Source of the DNA: Aquicella lusitana
GTDB taxonomy: Bacteria > Pseudomonadota > Gammaproteobacteria > DSM-16500
Reading direction: 5' to 3'
Assembly: GCF_902459475.1 (NCBI RefSeq)
Contig: NZ_LR699114.1
Coordinates: 992,001-1,056,000, forward strand
Length of the DNA stretch: 64,000 nt
The position numbers were made by a program, and so were the translations under genes. Below, in pieces: positions 43,948-52,196 of the stretch (position 1 is the first letter of the stretch; the number at the start of each line of letters is the position of its first letter). The notes under the pieces are model-generated. The model was given only the letters and a program-made list of their open reading frames with translations, was not told where the DNA came from and ran no database searches.

Positions 43948-44775
43948 ATGATTAAAAGTTTAAAAGACAAAGTCATTTTTATTACCGGTGCAAGCCGTGG
44001 TATTGGCCGGGAAATCGCTTTGCGCTGTGCGCAAGACGGTGCCAAAATAGCGATTGTTGCCAAAACAGCTGAACCTCATCCCACGTTGGAAGGAACGATT
44101 TATACCGTTGCCGAGGAAATTGAAAAGGCTGGCGGACAGGCGTTGCCACTCGCTGTTGATGTGCGAGATGAGGAAAAAACGGCGGAAGCGGTAGCCAAAA
44201 CCATCGAAGCCTTTGGCGGTATTGATATTCTGATAAATAACGCGAGCGCAATTAATCTTGGGTCAACGGAAGAAATACCCATGAAGCGTTTTGACCTTAT
44301 TTTCTCAGTCAATGTGCGCGCTACGTTCATGTGCTCAAAATTATGTGTCCCCCATCTTAAAAAAGCCAGTAATCCTCACATCCTCAATCTTTCTCCACCG
44401 CTTAGCATGAAGTCCAAATGGTTTAAAAAGCATGTTGCTTACACCATGTCTAAATATGGTATGAGCATGTGCACGCTTGGCATGTCAGAAGAATTTAAAA
44501 AGGATGGCATTGCAGTTAATTCGCTTTGGCCAAAAACCATTATTGCTACCGCTGCTATTTCCAATAATTTTCCTAAAGTGGTTTATCATGCAAGCCGAAA
44601 ACCAGCCATCGTGGCTGATGCAGCTTATGAAATTCTGACAAGTGATAGCCGGCAAGTAACGGGTAATTTTTTTATAGACGAGCATTTGCTGAAAGAGCGC
44701 GGCGTTAGCGATTTTAAACATTATGCCATGCATCGGTTTGTTCCGTTATATCCGGATATTTTCGTGGATGATTAA
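43948..44775 (+). CDS. short-chain dehydrogenase/reductase, HSDL2-like
   Basis: The 275-residue SDR has the cofactor motif FITGASRGIGREIAL, I-L-I-N-N-A-S-A, and the catalytic Y-T-M-S-K-Y with a Ser upstream (NLSPP). The insertion after AKTAEPHPTLEGTIYTVAEE and the PKTIIATAAISNN segment are typical of the group that includes human hydroxysteroid-dehydrogenase-like protein 2, here without the C-terminal sterol-carrier domain. The substrate is unknown; linkage to the enoyl-CoA hydratase suggests an acyl or lipid substrate. Confidence 0.88.
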   Translation: MIKSLKDKVIFITGASRGIGREIALRCAQDGAKIAIVAKTAEPHPTLEGTIYTVAEEIEKAGGQALPLAVDVRDEEKTAEAVAKTIEAFGGIDILINNASAINLGSTEEIPMKRFDLIFSVNVRATFMCSKLCVPHLKKASNPHILNLSPPLSMKSKWFKKHVAYTMSKYGMSMCTLGMSEEFKKDGIAVNSLWPKTIIATAAISNNFPKVVYHASRKPAIVADAAYEILTSDSRQVTGNFFIDEHLLKERGVSDFKHYAMHRFVPLYPDIFVDD

Positions 44776-44852
44776 AAGAAGGGCTGGATACGAATTGCTT
44801 GCATGACTTTATCCTGAGCCTGTCATCTCCCTCGTCTGCTTTTCCGCTCTCG

Positions 44853-44879
44853 GCAGGGTGGTTGTTTTGTCCACCCTGC
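44853..44879. terminator. hairpin between convergent SDR and addA genes
   Basis: GCAGGGTGG pairs perfectly with CCACCCTGC around a nine-base T-rich loop, in a 111-bp gap between convergent genes. It could stop transcription from either side, although no terminal T-run is seen. Confidence 0.6.
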
Positions 44880-44886
44880 GAATGCG

Positions 44887-47800
44887 TTAAAGAAGCGGAT
44901 CCACTGCTTCCCACTCTTTCCAGGAGGGTAGTGCGGGAAAGTAGAGGCCAAGCCGTATAGGCCGTTTTTCAATGAGGCGCATGGCTTGACAATATTGATG
45001 CATTTTTTCCAGGTATTTTTTCTGCTCTTTTTCCAGAAACGCGGCAAGATCCGCCTGTGAAAATGCAGTGGTTTTATAATCAATAATCCACCGTATTCCA
45101 GATTCGTCAATGAAGGTCCGGTCAATGACTAAGTTTTCAGGTTTGCCATTAATTATCGCAGTAAGGGCATATTCAGATTGAGCTTCGTCATGGGCGTGCA
45201 GGATCCAGCATCCCTTCGGATCATTGATGGCTTGATTAATTAAATTATGCGTCGTTGCAATAGCAGCATTAAGTTGAGCGGGTAGCACACCTATCTGCAG
45301 AAGCTGATGTTTCAGGTAAGTTTTTTGCTGATTTTTTTCTTGCCACCAGTTAATTCCCCGCTCTGAAATCAATTGCAGCAGGCGATGGGCAACAATACCA
45401 ATTAATTTTGGCATAGAGTCGGTCAACCGAAATCCATTTTGCTGCTGATGAAACGCGATGTGAACGTTTTGTTGCTGCTGGATGGGATTATTCCATGTGG
45501 AAGTAAGACGCATTAACGAACGTTGCGATAGAGCAGTCTCTGTCTGTTTGTTTCGGGTCTCCTGATTGTAGCGAATCATCTTCTCTTTTTCTTTTTCAAT
45601 CAAGGGCCAGATTTTTTCTAAAAAACTGCCGGATTCAATCTTGATATTTTCTTTTTCTGTGTGCTGTACATTAAAATAAAGATATAAATTCTTCTTGGCG
45701 CGTGTGGCCGCAACATAAAACAGGCGTTCGATTTCATAATTTGACTTGATACGCTGTTGACGGCCGATATAGTCGTAAATCTTGTCTTTGTCTCCGCCTG
45801 TTGCATGAATAGGAGCGAGCAGCAGAGCGATTTGATCTGTTGTCAAAGGTTGTTCCATCCAGACCAATAACGACTTGTCATCCACTGGCATTTTTCGCTC
45901 AAGATGTGGCAGGATGACCGTATCAAATTCCAATCCTTTCGCTGCATGGATCGTCATGATTTGCAGATTGGCATCATCATAATGTGCCGATGCAAATAAT
46001 TGCGCAGTTTTTTCTTTTAGTTTGTCCAGGCTTAAGACAGGGTGATTGCGGCTGAATTCTTCCAGTAATTCAAAATAAGCCAGCACATCATGTATCTCCG
46101 TATAATCTTGAAGGCAAGCCGGTCCTCCAAGCAGCAGCCATGTACTTTCTACCCAGAATCGCAGTGAATACCGTTCTCGCTCCACTATTTTTGATTTTAA
46201 CAAAGGCAGAATTCTTTTAAGACGCTGTTGTCCATCGGGGCTTAAGCGTTTGATGACTGCAGGGTTTTCGAGCTGTTCCCAGATAGCAGCATGCGGGCGT
46301 TCCCCGGCTATCACGAGCAGATCAGCAAGGGTTAATCCACACCAAGGAGCACGGAGTACACTTAGCCAGGATATGCGGTCGGCTGGATGCAGCAGCGCTG
46401 CCGTGAGTGATAGCAAGTCCTGAGTGATTTGCTGCGCGGCAAGTGAGTCAATATCAACTGCCCTAAAAGGAAGACCCGCCTTTTTGAGCGCGGGAATAAT
46501 AGCGGACAAGTGTGTGCGTGATCTCACCAAGATGGCAATTTTTTCATTGGGATCGGCTGTCTGCCGATCTCTGATCAAATTCACGATTTGATCAGCCTGC
46601 ATATGTTCATCTGGATCCACAAAGCCTTTAATAACGATCGCAGAATCAGACTCGAGTGCTGTTGAAGCCTGATGAGAAACGCTGGGACTATAATTGACCG
46701 CACCTGTTGCCATATCATTGAAAGGGGGGAAGATTTTTTGAAAGTGCGTATTATTCCATTCGACTACTTTGGAAGTTGACCGGAAATTAACGGACAGGGT
46801 AAGGGGAATAAGAGGTATGTTGCCAATGCCGTTTTTACGCATGCGAATAAATAAGCCGACCTCGGCTTCGCGAAACCGATAAATGGATTGCATGGGATCG
46901 CCAACCACAAATAACGTTCGGCCGTCGTGGGGTTCCCAACCGCTAATTAATTTTTCCAGCAACAGATATTGAGAAAAGGACGTATCCTGAAATTCATCAA
47001 TAAGAATATGCTGGATTTGATAATCCAGCGCGAGTGCAAGGTCAGTAGGATGATCGTCACTCCCTAGCGCAGAAAGTGCTGCCTGGGCGTTTTCAATAAA
47101 ATCAATTTCACCATGCTGCTGAAAGGTGACGCGTAACTGGGCGGCAACAATTTTTAGAATATATAACAGCGCCTTAAGTATTTCCCATTGACTATCCTGA
47201 TAGCAGGGATCGGGGAGATAGAAAAGCTCCTCCAGACTGGTGCGCAGGTTTTCATCGTCGGCCAGCTGGGTGATCAGAGCAGTGAGACGTTGTCTATATG
47301 TTTGATGCAGCATTTTTTCTTGGGGATTTTTTAAGCTGGTGAGGGATGGAAACCCTATTTCTTCATCCACGCGCTTTCGCCACGAAAAGCTTTTGGTTAA
47401 CAGCAATCTAGCAAGCCCTAGCCATGCAGTTTTGTCGGTGCTTTTAACGCCAGGGAGCGAATGCAAGTCTCTGCACGCTGAGATATCAGATGCTTTATTG
47501 GCAAGCGCAAGATTGTCGGCTGCAAAACGGGCAATTACCATTAACTCTGCGATCAGTTGTGAAGGTAATCTATCGCGCACACTTATCAGACAATCTGTAA
47601 TGACACCAGCAAGATGGGCTTCAAGCCGGTGCCGGATTTCTTCGTCACTGGTATTAAATTGAATGTAAGGAAGCCATTGGTCCCGTTTCGCCAGCAAGTG
47701 GATCAGTAAATCGTGCAGTTTATTTAGATCATTATCCAGATGCAGCAGCAGTTGAGAAAGTGCCTGCGACCATTCATATTGTTCTTCGATATGGGTCAGT

Positions 47801-48273
47801 ACTTCCTGCACAGCTTCACGGTAGAGAAATACGGGACTGTCTGCAATAGCAGGCTGTGAACCAAAATGGGATAGCAATGGCAGCTGTTTTGTAAGATAAG
47901 CGCAAAGGGAATCGATAGTCTGAATGCGTAACTGATTGGGATTTTGAATCAGGTTCCAGTGAAATTGCCTGTCACGCTCTAATGCTTGTTTGGCCAGCAT
48001 CCACGTTAATTTTGCATGGCTGGATTCGGGTTCTTGTGCGCTTTGTGCGTGCTTTAATGCCTTGATGATGCGTAAACGCATTTCATTGGCTGCTTTTTTA
48101 GTGAAGGTAATCGCTAAGATTTCTTCCGGTTTATTGACAGTATGCAGTAGCGTCAAAAACCGCTGAATCAGTAATTCAGTTTTGCCTGAACCTGCGGGCG
48201 CTTGCACAATAAAAGATGCATGCGGGTCTAAAGCTTGTTGACGCTGTGCCTTATCCTGTTCAATTAAGTTCAT
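44887..48273 (-). CDS. addA: AddA-like helicase-nuclease (UvrD/RecB superfamily)
   Basis: The 1128-residue protein is the helicase-nuclease subunit of an AddAB-type double-strand-break end-processing enzyme. It has Walker A (VQAPAGSGKTELLIQRFL), the motif Ia ITFTKKAANEM, Walker B (HILIDEFQDTSFSQY), FVVGDPMQSIYRFREAE, TIHAAKGLEFDTVILP and YVAATRAKK, then a C-terminal RecB-type nuclease with IDYKTTAF. I start at 48273, which overlaps the upstream addB gene by 14 bp; the frame is open to 48324. RecC and RecD partners are absent here, supporting AddAB over RecBCD. Confidence 0.92.
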   Translation of the reverse strand: MNLIEQDKAQRQQALDPHASFIVQAPAGSGKTELLIQRFLTLLHTVNKPEEILAITFTKKAANEMRLRIIKALKHAQSAQEPESSHAKLTWMLAKQALERDRQFHWNLIQNPNQLRIQTIDSLCAYLTKQLPLLSHFGSQPAIADSPVFLYREAVQEVLTHIEEQYEWSQALSQLLLHLDNDLNKLHDLLIHLLAKRDQWLPYIQFNTSDEEIRHRLEAHLAGVITDCLISVRDRLPSQLIAELMVIARFAADNLALANKASDISACRDLHSLPGVKSTDKTAWLGLARLLLTKSFSWRKRVDEEIGFPSLTSLKNPQEKMLHQTYRQRLTALITQLADDENLRTSLEELFYLPDPCYQDSQWEILKALLYILKIVAAQLRVTFQQHGEIDFIENAQAALSALGSDDHPTDLALALDYQIQHILIDEFQDTSFSQYLLLEKLISGWEPHDGRTLFVVGDPMQSIYRFREAEVGLFIRMRKNGIGNIPLIPLTLSVNFRSTSKVVEWNNTHFQKIFPPFNDMATGAVNYSPSVSHQASTALESDSAIVIKGFVDPDEHMQADQIVNLIRDRQTADPNEKIAILVRSRTHLSAIIPALKKAGLPFRAVDIDSLAAQQITQDLLSLTAALLHPADRISWLSVLRAPWCGLTLADLLVIAGERPHAAIWEQLENPAVIKRLSPDGQQRLKRILPLLKSKIVERERYSLRFWVESTWLLLGGPACLQDYTEIHDVLAYFELLEEFSRNHPVLSLDKLKEKTAQLFASAHYDDANLQIMTIHAAKGLEFDTVILPHLERKMPVDDKSLLVWMEQPLTTDQIALLLAPIHATGGDKDKIYDYIGRQQRIKSNYEIERLFYVAATRAKKNLYLYFNVQHTEKENIKIESGSFLEKIWPLIEKEKEKMIRYNQETRNKQTETALSQRSLMRLTSTWNNPIQQQQNVHIAFHQQQNGFRLTDSMPKLIGIVAHRLLQLISERGINWWQEKNQQKTYLKHQLLQIGVLPAQLNAAIATTHNLINQAINDPKGCWILHAHDEAQSEYALTAIINGKPENLVIDRTFIDESGIRWIIDYKTTAFSQADLAAFLEKEQKKYLEKMHQYCQAMRLIEKRPIRLGLYFPALPSWKEWEAVDPLL

Positions 48274-50980
48274 TGTCATTCGCAGAGATATCCTGGTCTG
48301 ATACTGATAGCGGAATTTTTTCATTGATACGGCACAATGGTTTTAATCCGCACCAAATGCATGTTTTGTTGGGGTCTTTGGGGTTCACACTTGCTACCCC
48401 CTGACAAAAATCGTCGCTTAATTGGGTTAGAACAGCGTGCCATTGTGCACGCTGTTCCTGCCATGAGAGAGCGGTGGTTTTTTTTATTTCCGAAATCAGT
48501 TTAATGCCTTTTATTTCCAGTGAGTATTGGCTTAACCCCTTGAAACCGTGTTCGCCGGAAGCCACCTGGGCGAATGTAATACCGACCGTATTTTCACTAT
48601 CCAGCAAGGTATATAACGGCAATTGCGGTTCTTCAGGGCGGTCCCCAAACCAGCTGTTGATTTCATTGTGCTTACCTGTTTTGTAGTCAATAATCAGTTT
48701 TTTGCCGTCTGGCAATTCATCAACGCGATCGATACGAATGGAAAAAACTAATTGGTTGAGCCGAATTTCCGCGGCTTTTTCACTCATGATGACTTTGAAT
48801 GGCGGGCGTTCGCGCTCAAGCAGTAGCCATTCCTGAATCAGCTTGTGCAGACGCTGTTTCTCCAGCGAAATATATTGCGAGTGATCACGATGAGAAGGCG
48901 GAAAAAAGGTTTGCGCTTCAAGGATGCTGTCATGGATAAAGGTATTTAGCGTTGCGTCATCCATACTCATTAAAGTAGCTTGATCCTGAAGTTTACTCCA
49001 GATGATTTCCAATATTTTATGGATGATTGTGCCGCGATCTTTTGTGCGCAACCCGGGCAAAGGTTTTTCCAGTTCATGTGCATGCAGGCGCCATTCCGCA
49101 AAGGCTTTGAAGGGGCACAGGGCTTGTTGTTTAAGAATGCTCATGCCACCCAATGTTTTTTCATTGGCTGAGTGCGGAGGCGCCATTTCATCCTCAATGA
49201 CTTCATTTTTTTTGGCGGCATATATCCGTTCGCTGGGTGTGGCAATGCGTTCGATTCCTAATTCGTCGATTTTTATTTCGGAAAAATCACGGATAAGCGG
49301 GCTTGCTTGCAACTCTAATTCTTCATTTTTTTCAGCATGACTAAAAATAACCCGCTTTGCGCTTTCCCTGAATTGTTGCGTGAGTATTTGACAAAACATG
49401 AGTTCACGTTCTGCAGTTGCATGCGGCATGTTCCGTTCGCGTTGCAGGCTTTTAGGTATAAACGGGTTGGGTTTAGGCTGGGGAGGCCAAGACATGTCGT
49501 CCATGCCACTTACCCATAAGTAGTCAAACGGCAGTGCTGCAGCTTCCAGTAAACCCAATATCTGTATGGGCGCTTCAGGTGTTTTAGGCTGGAATAAGGT
49601 TTTGGAAGCCATTTTATGTAAGGTTTGTAATGCTTGATGCAGGTTGACCGGCGTTGCGACTTGATCAAGTGTTGAATATTCAGCGATCAAGCCTAGCCAA
49701 GCTTCTATGACTTGGTACTCATCGCTGCTGACACTGCGTTCCCCTGGCCAACCGAGGGTGGCTAGAAGCTGGATAAAACGTTTTCCCCACGCGCTATAGG
49801 TGTCGGTTTGGGGAAATGCACTGAGTTGAGATAAAAATTGCTGAATGCGTTTGGTAAGCTGCGGGCAATGGACGGCAAGTGAAACCTGTTTTTTGTCTTC
49901 TGATTTTTGTACTAATTTGCTGATAGCTAGATAATTGTTATTGCTTTGTCTTAGTAGCTTGTCAAAGTGAGCACGTTTGATGCGTTCACCTTCCGCTTCG
50001 CCGAGGAAAGGTGAAAGAAGGAGGTAGCCAATGGTTTCGGCAGAAAGCGATTTTTTATGCAGGGCCAGTAATTGCAGTGCGGCATGAATAACGGGATAAT
50101 GGGATAAAGTTTTTCCTGCAGAGATATTAAAAGGGCAATCCTGCGGCTCGACAACGTGCGCATTTTCATTGGCGAATACTTCAGAAAAAATTTGCATCAC
50201 GCGGTCACGTTTTTTATCCAGTAACGGAATCACGCAGCCAATCAGCGTATCAGGGCAATGTTCAAGCGTTGCTTTAGCCCAGCAGGCCATCGTTATTAAT
50301 TCATTTTCCTGATCAGTCAAACTGACACGCGCGCAGGTCGTCTGCGATTGAGTGAGCGAGATCGTTTCGATTTGACATCCTGACTGCTGACAGGCGGCCA
50401 GTAATTGTTTTAATTGCGGCGAGAGTTCCGTGAATCCGGTTAGGATAATTTTTTTAGGCAGTTGAATGGTTTTTGCTTTAATTTGCTGAGTGACCCTGTC
50501 TGGCAAGGTTCCCCTATCAATCCAGTTGTTTTTCTGACACAGCGAACGAAATTCAAATGCCCATGTTTGCAATGCAGCATAATCGTCGGCGCTTTTAAAA
50601 ACAGGATGTTCTATATCAATTTGCCACTGTTTTAGTAATTGCCAGGCGCTTTTTGCTATATCGGCTGTTTCAGAAAGCTGTAATAAGGCATCGTTTTCTT
50701 TGGCGCGACTTAGAATACATTCCCAAAGAAACTGCTCTTGGGCTGAATTTAAGAGCAGGGGAGGCGGTGTAAATACTTCACTGGTGCAATGATCCCAAAG
50801 CCGTTCGATCCAACTAGAGATAGGAAGAATATCAGGTGTCTGCCAGCATTGATCGCCTTGATCGAGACGATATTTTTGATAGTGCTGATGCAATGTAGCA
50901 GACAAGCGGCGATTAGGCGTTAAGACCGTTGTCTGTAAATTAATAAGAGGAAAAAATGCAGTATACGCGTATGAATGCAC
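48260..50980 (-). CDS. addB: AddB-like nuclease subunit
   Basis: The 906-residue protein has an inactivated helicase-like body without a proper Walker A (LTPNRRLSATLHQHYQ in its place) and a C-terminal PD-(D/E)XK nuclease (KKLIIDYKTGKHNE, with RIDRVDELPDG upstream). Cysteines in QQALCPFKAFAEWRLH and CIWCGLKPLC near the end would form the iron-sulfur staple known from AddB. In many proteobacteria this protein is annotated as a probable DNA repair protein next to AddA. It begins the two-gene operon, and its stop overlaps the addA start. Confidence 0.88.
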   Translation of the reverse strand: MHSYAYTAFFPLINLQTTVLTPNRRLSATLHQHYQKYRLDQGDQCWQTPDILPISSWIERLWDHCTSEVFTPPPLLLNSAQEQFLWECILSRAKENDALLQLSETADIAKSAWQLLKQWQIDIEHPVFKSADDYAALQTWAFEFRSLCQKNNWIDRGTLPDRVTQQIKAKTIQLPKKIILTGFTELSPQLKQLLAACQQSGCQIETISLTQSQTTCARVSLTDQENELITMACWAKATLEHCPDTLIGCVIPLLDKKRDRVMQIFSEVFANENAHVVEPQDCPFNISAGKTLSHYPVIHAALQLLALHKKSLSAETIGYLLLSPFLGEAEGERIKRAHFDKLLRQSNNNYLAISKLVQKSEDKKQVSLAVHCPQLTKRIQQFLSQLSAFPQTDTYSAWGKRFIQLLATLGWPGERSVSSDEYQVIEAWLGLIAEYSTLDQVATPVNLHQALQTLHKMASKTLFQPKTPEAPIQILGLLEAAALPFDYLWVSGMDDMSWPPQPKPNPFIPKSLQRERNMPHATAERELMFCQILTQQFRESAKRVIFSHAEKNEELELQASPLIRDFSEIKIDELGIERIATPSERIYAAKKNEVIEDEMAPPHSANEKTLGGMSILKQQALCPFKAFAEWRLHAHELEKPLPGLRTKDRGTIIHKILEIIWSKLQDQATLMSMDDATLNTFIHDSILEAQTFFPPSHRDHSQYISLEKQRLHKLIQEWLLLERERPPFKVIMSEKAAEIRLNQLVFSIRIDRVDELPDGKKLIIDYKTGKHNEINSWFGDRPEEPQLPLYTLLDSENTVGITFAQVASGEHGFKGLSQYSLEIKGIKLISEIKKTTALSWQEQRAQWHAVLTQLSDDFCQGVASVNPKDPNKTCIWCGLKPLCRINEKIPLSVSDQDISANDNELN

Positions 50981-51049
50981 AGTTCTTTTTACTCCCTTTT
51001 CCTCGATGCGGAAGATATTTTTGTGTACCCGCCGCTCGCCTTTGGCAAA

Positions 51050-52015
51050 CTAGGCGTTATTTTCATGCGCCGCGTCAATTGCGGAAAGTGTTGCGGCGCG
51101 TTGCTGTTGGGTAACCAGTAACAAGGCAAATACAATCATTAATACCGAGCTGGCTGTCCACTGGTTAAGATGTTCACCAAAAATGAAGTATCCCCACATG
51201 AGGCCCGTCAACACGACGATGGTATCAACCATGCTGAAATAAACCGGCCCTGCGACCTTGATGAGTTGAAAGTAAAGGATGTAACCGATACTGGACAGGA
51301 TAATTTCCAGCAGGACAATCCAGTCAGGCGAGGTGAAGGGGAAATGAAAACCGTAAAAACTATGCGTGAAAAAGACCATGGGCGTTAAGAGCAGGCTTGA
51401 AAAAGCAAGCATACCCGCAGCGAGATCAAGTGAATCACAATCAGCCGGGCGGTATCGGGATACAAAAATCGAACAAGCTGCAAATGAAACCGGCGTGATT
51501 AGGGTAGAAAGTGCCCAGGGAACCATCCCGGCAGAGGGGAGACTGGAAGCGGGAAGAATGATCAGCACCAGGCCGCAAAGGGCAAAAAGAATGCCGCCTA
51601 TACGCTGCCAATTAAAAGTTTCAAGCCCGGCGAGCAGAGCCATTGGATAGGCAACAATGGGCACAATATTGACAATCATGGCGACAATGCCGGCGGGCAA
51701 ATGCGGGGCGGCAAGATACATGGTGGTGTTAGGAATGACGATGCCAGTCAAGCCGCAAATGAAATAAAAACCTGCACGGGAAAAGTTCAGCTTCAGTGAC
51801 CTGGCGCGCAAAAGCGCGATGCTGCCGATGGTGATAGCAGGGCCGAGCGACTGCCAGAAGCTGTAGCCTACCGGAGGCACGCCGTTGGTGGTAGCGAATC
51901 GGGCAATGGAAAAGCCCGTGCCCCAGTTAAAACCGAGTAGAATCAAAAGGAATAGACCGAGTAACGGTCTGGACAAGGATGATTTTTGCATAAATAAAGG
52001 TTCATTATCGTGCAT
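51050..52015 (-). CDS. EamA/DMT-family permease
   Basis: The 321-residue protein has ten predicted membrane segments in two five-helix EamA repeats (first starting LFLLILLGFNWGTGFSIARFA, second around ALSTLITPVSFAACSIFVSR). Such carriers export amino acids, metabolites or drugs; the substrate cannot be told. The second repeat contains VAGPVYFSMVDTIVVLTGLMWG, typical of the family. It is a single gene next to addB on the same strand with 69 bp between. Confidence 0.87.
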   Translation of the reverse strand: MHDNEPLFMQKSSLSRPLLGLFLLILLGFNWGTGFSIARFATTNGVPPVGYSFWQSLGPAITIGSIALLRARSLKLNFSRAGFYFICGLTGIVIPNTTMYLAAPHLPAGIVAMIVNIVPIVAYPMALLAGLETFNWQRIGGILFALCGLVLIILPASSLPSAGMVPWALSTLITPVSFAACSIFVSRYRPADCDSLDLAAGMLAFSSLLLTPMVFFTHSFYGFHFPFTSPDWIVLLEIILSSIGYILYFQLIKVAGPVYFSMVDTIVVLTGLMWGYFIFGEHLNQWTASSVLMIVFALLLVTQQQRAATLSAIDAAHENNA

Positions 52016-52133
52016 TGAAATAGGCTGAATTTTAACAAAAAAAAGCTAAAGCCGCATCTTCGTTGCTTACTCAATCGGGGCATATGGAGCCACGGGATGG
52101 AGGTGTTGTTTTTAATGATTATTGTTGAGTTTA

Positions 52134-52162
52134 TTGATAATAAAGAGCCAATTGGCTATAAT
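52134..52162 (+). promoter_or_regulatory. sigma70-type promoter of the phospholipase D gene
   Basis: TTGATA (52134-52139) and TATAAT (52157-52162) are separated by exactly 17 bases, giving one -35 mismatch and a perfect -10. The predicted transcript start, near 52169, lies about 28 bases before the GTG start codon. Confidence 0.75.
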
Positions 52163-52196
52163 TTGCCCCAATCACTAAAAACGAGAATTATTAAAA

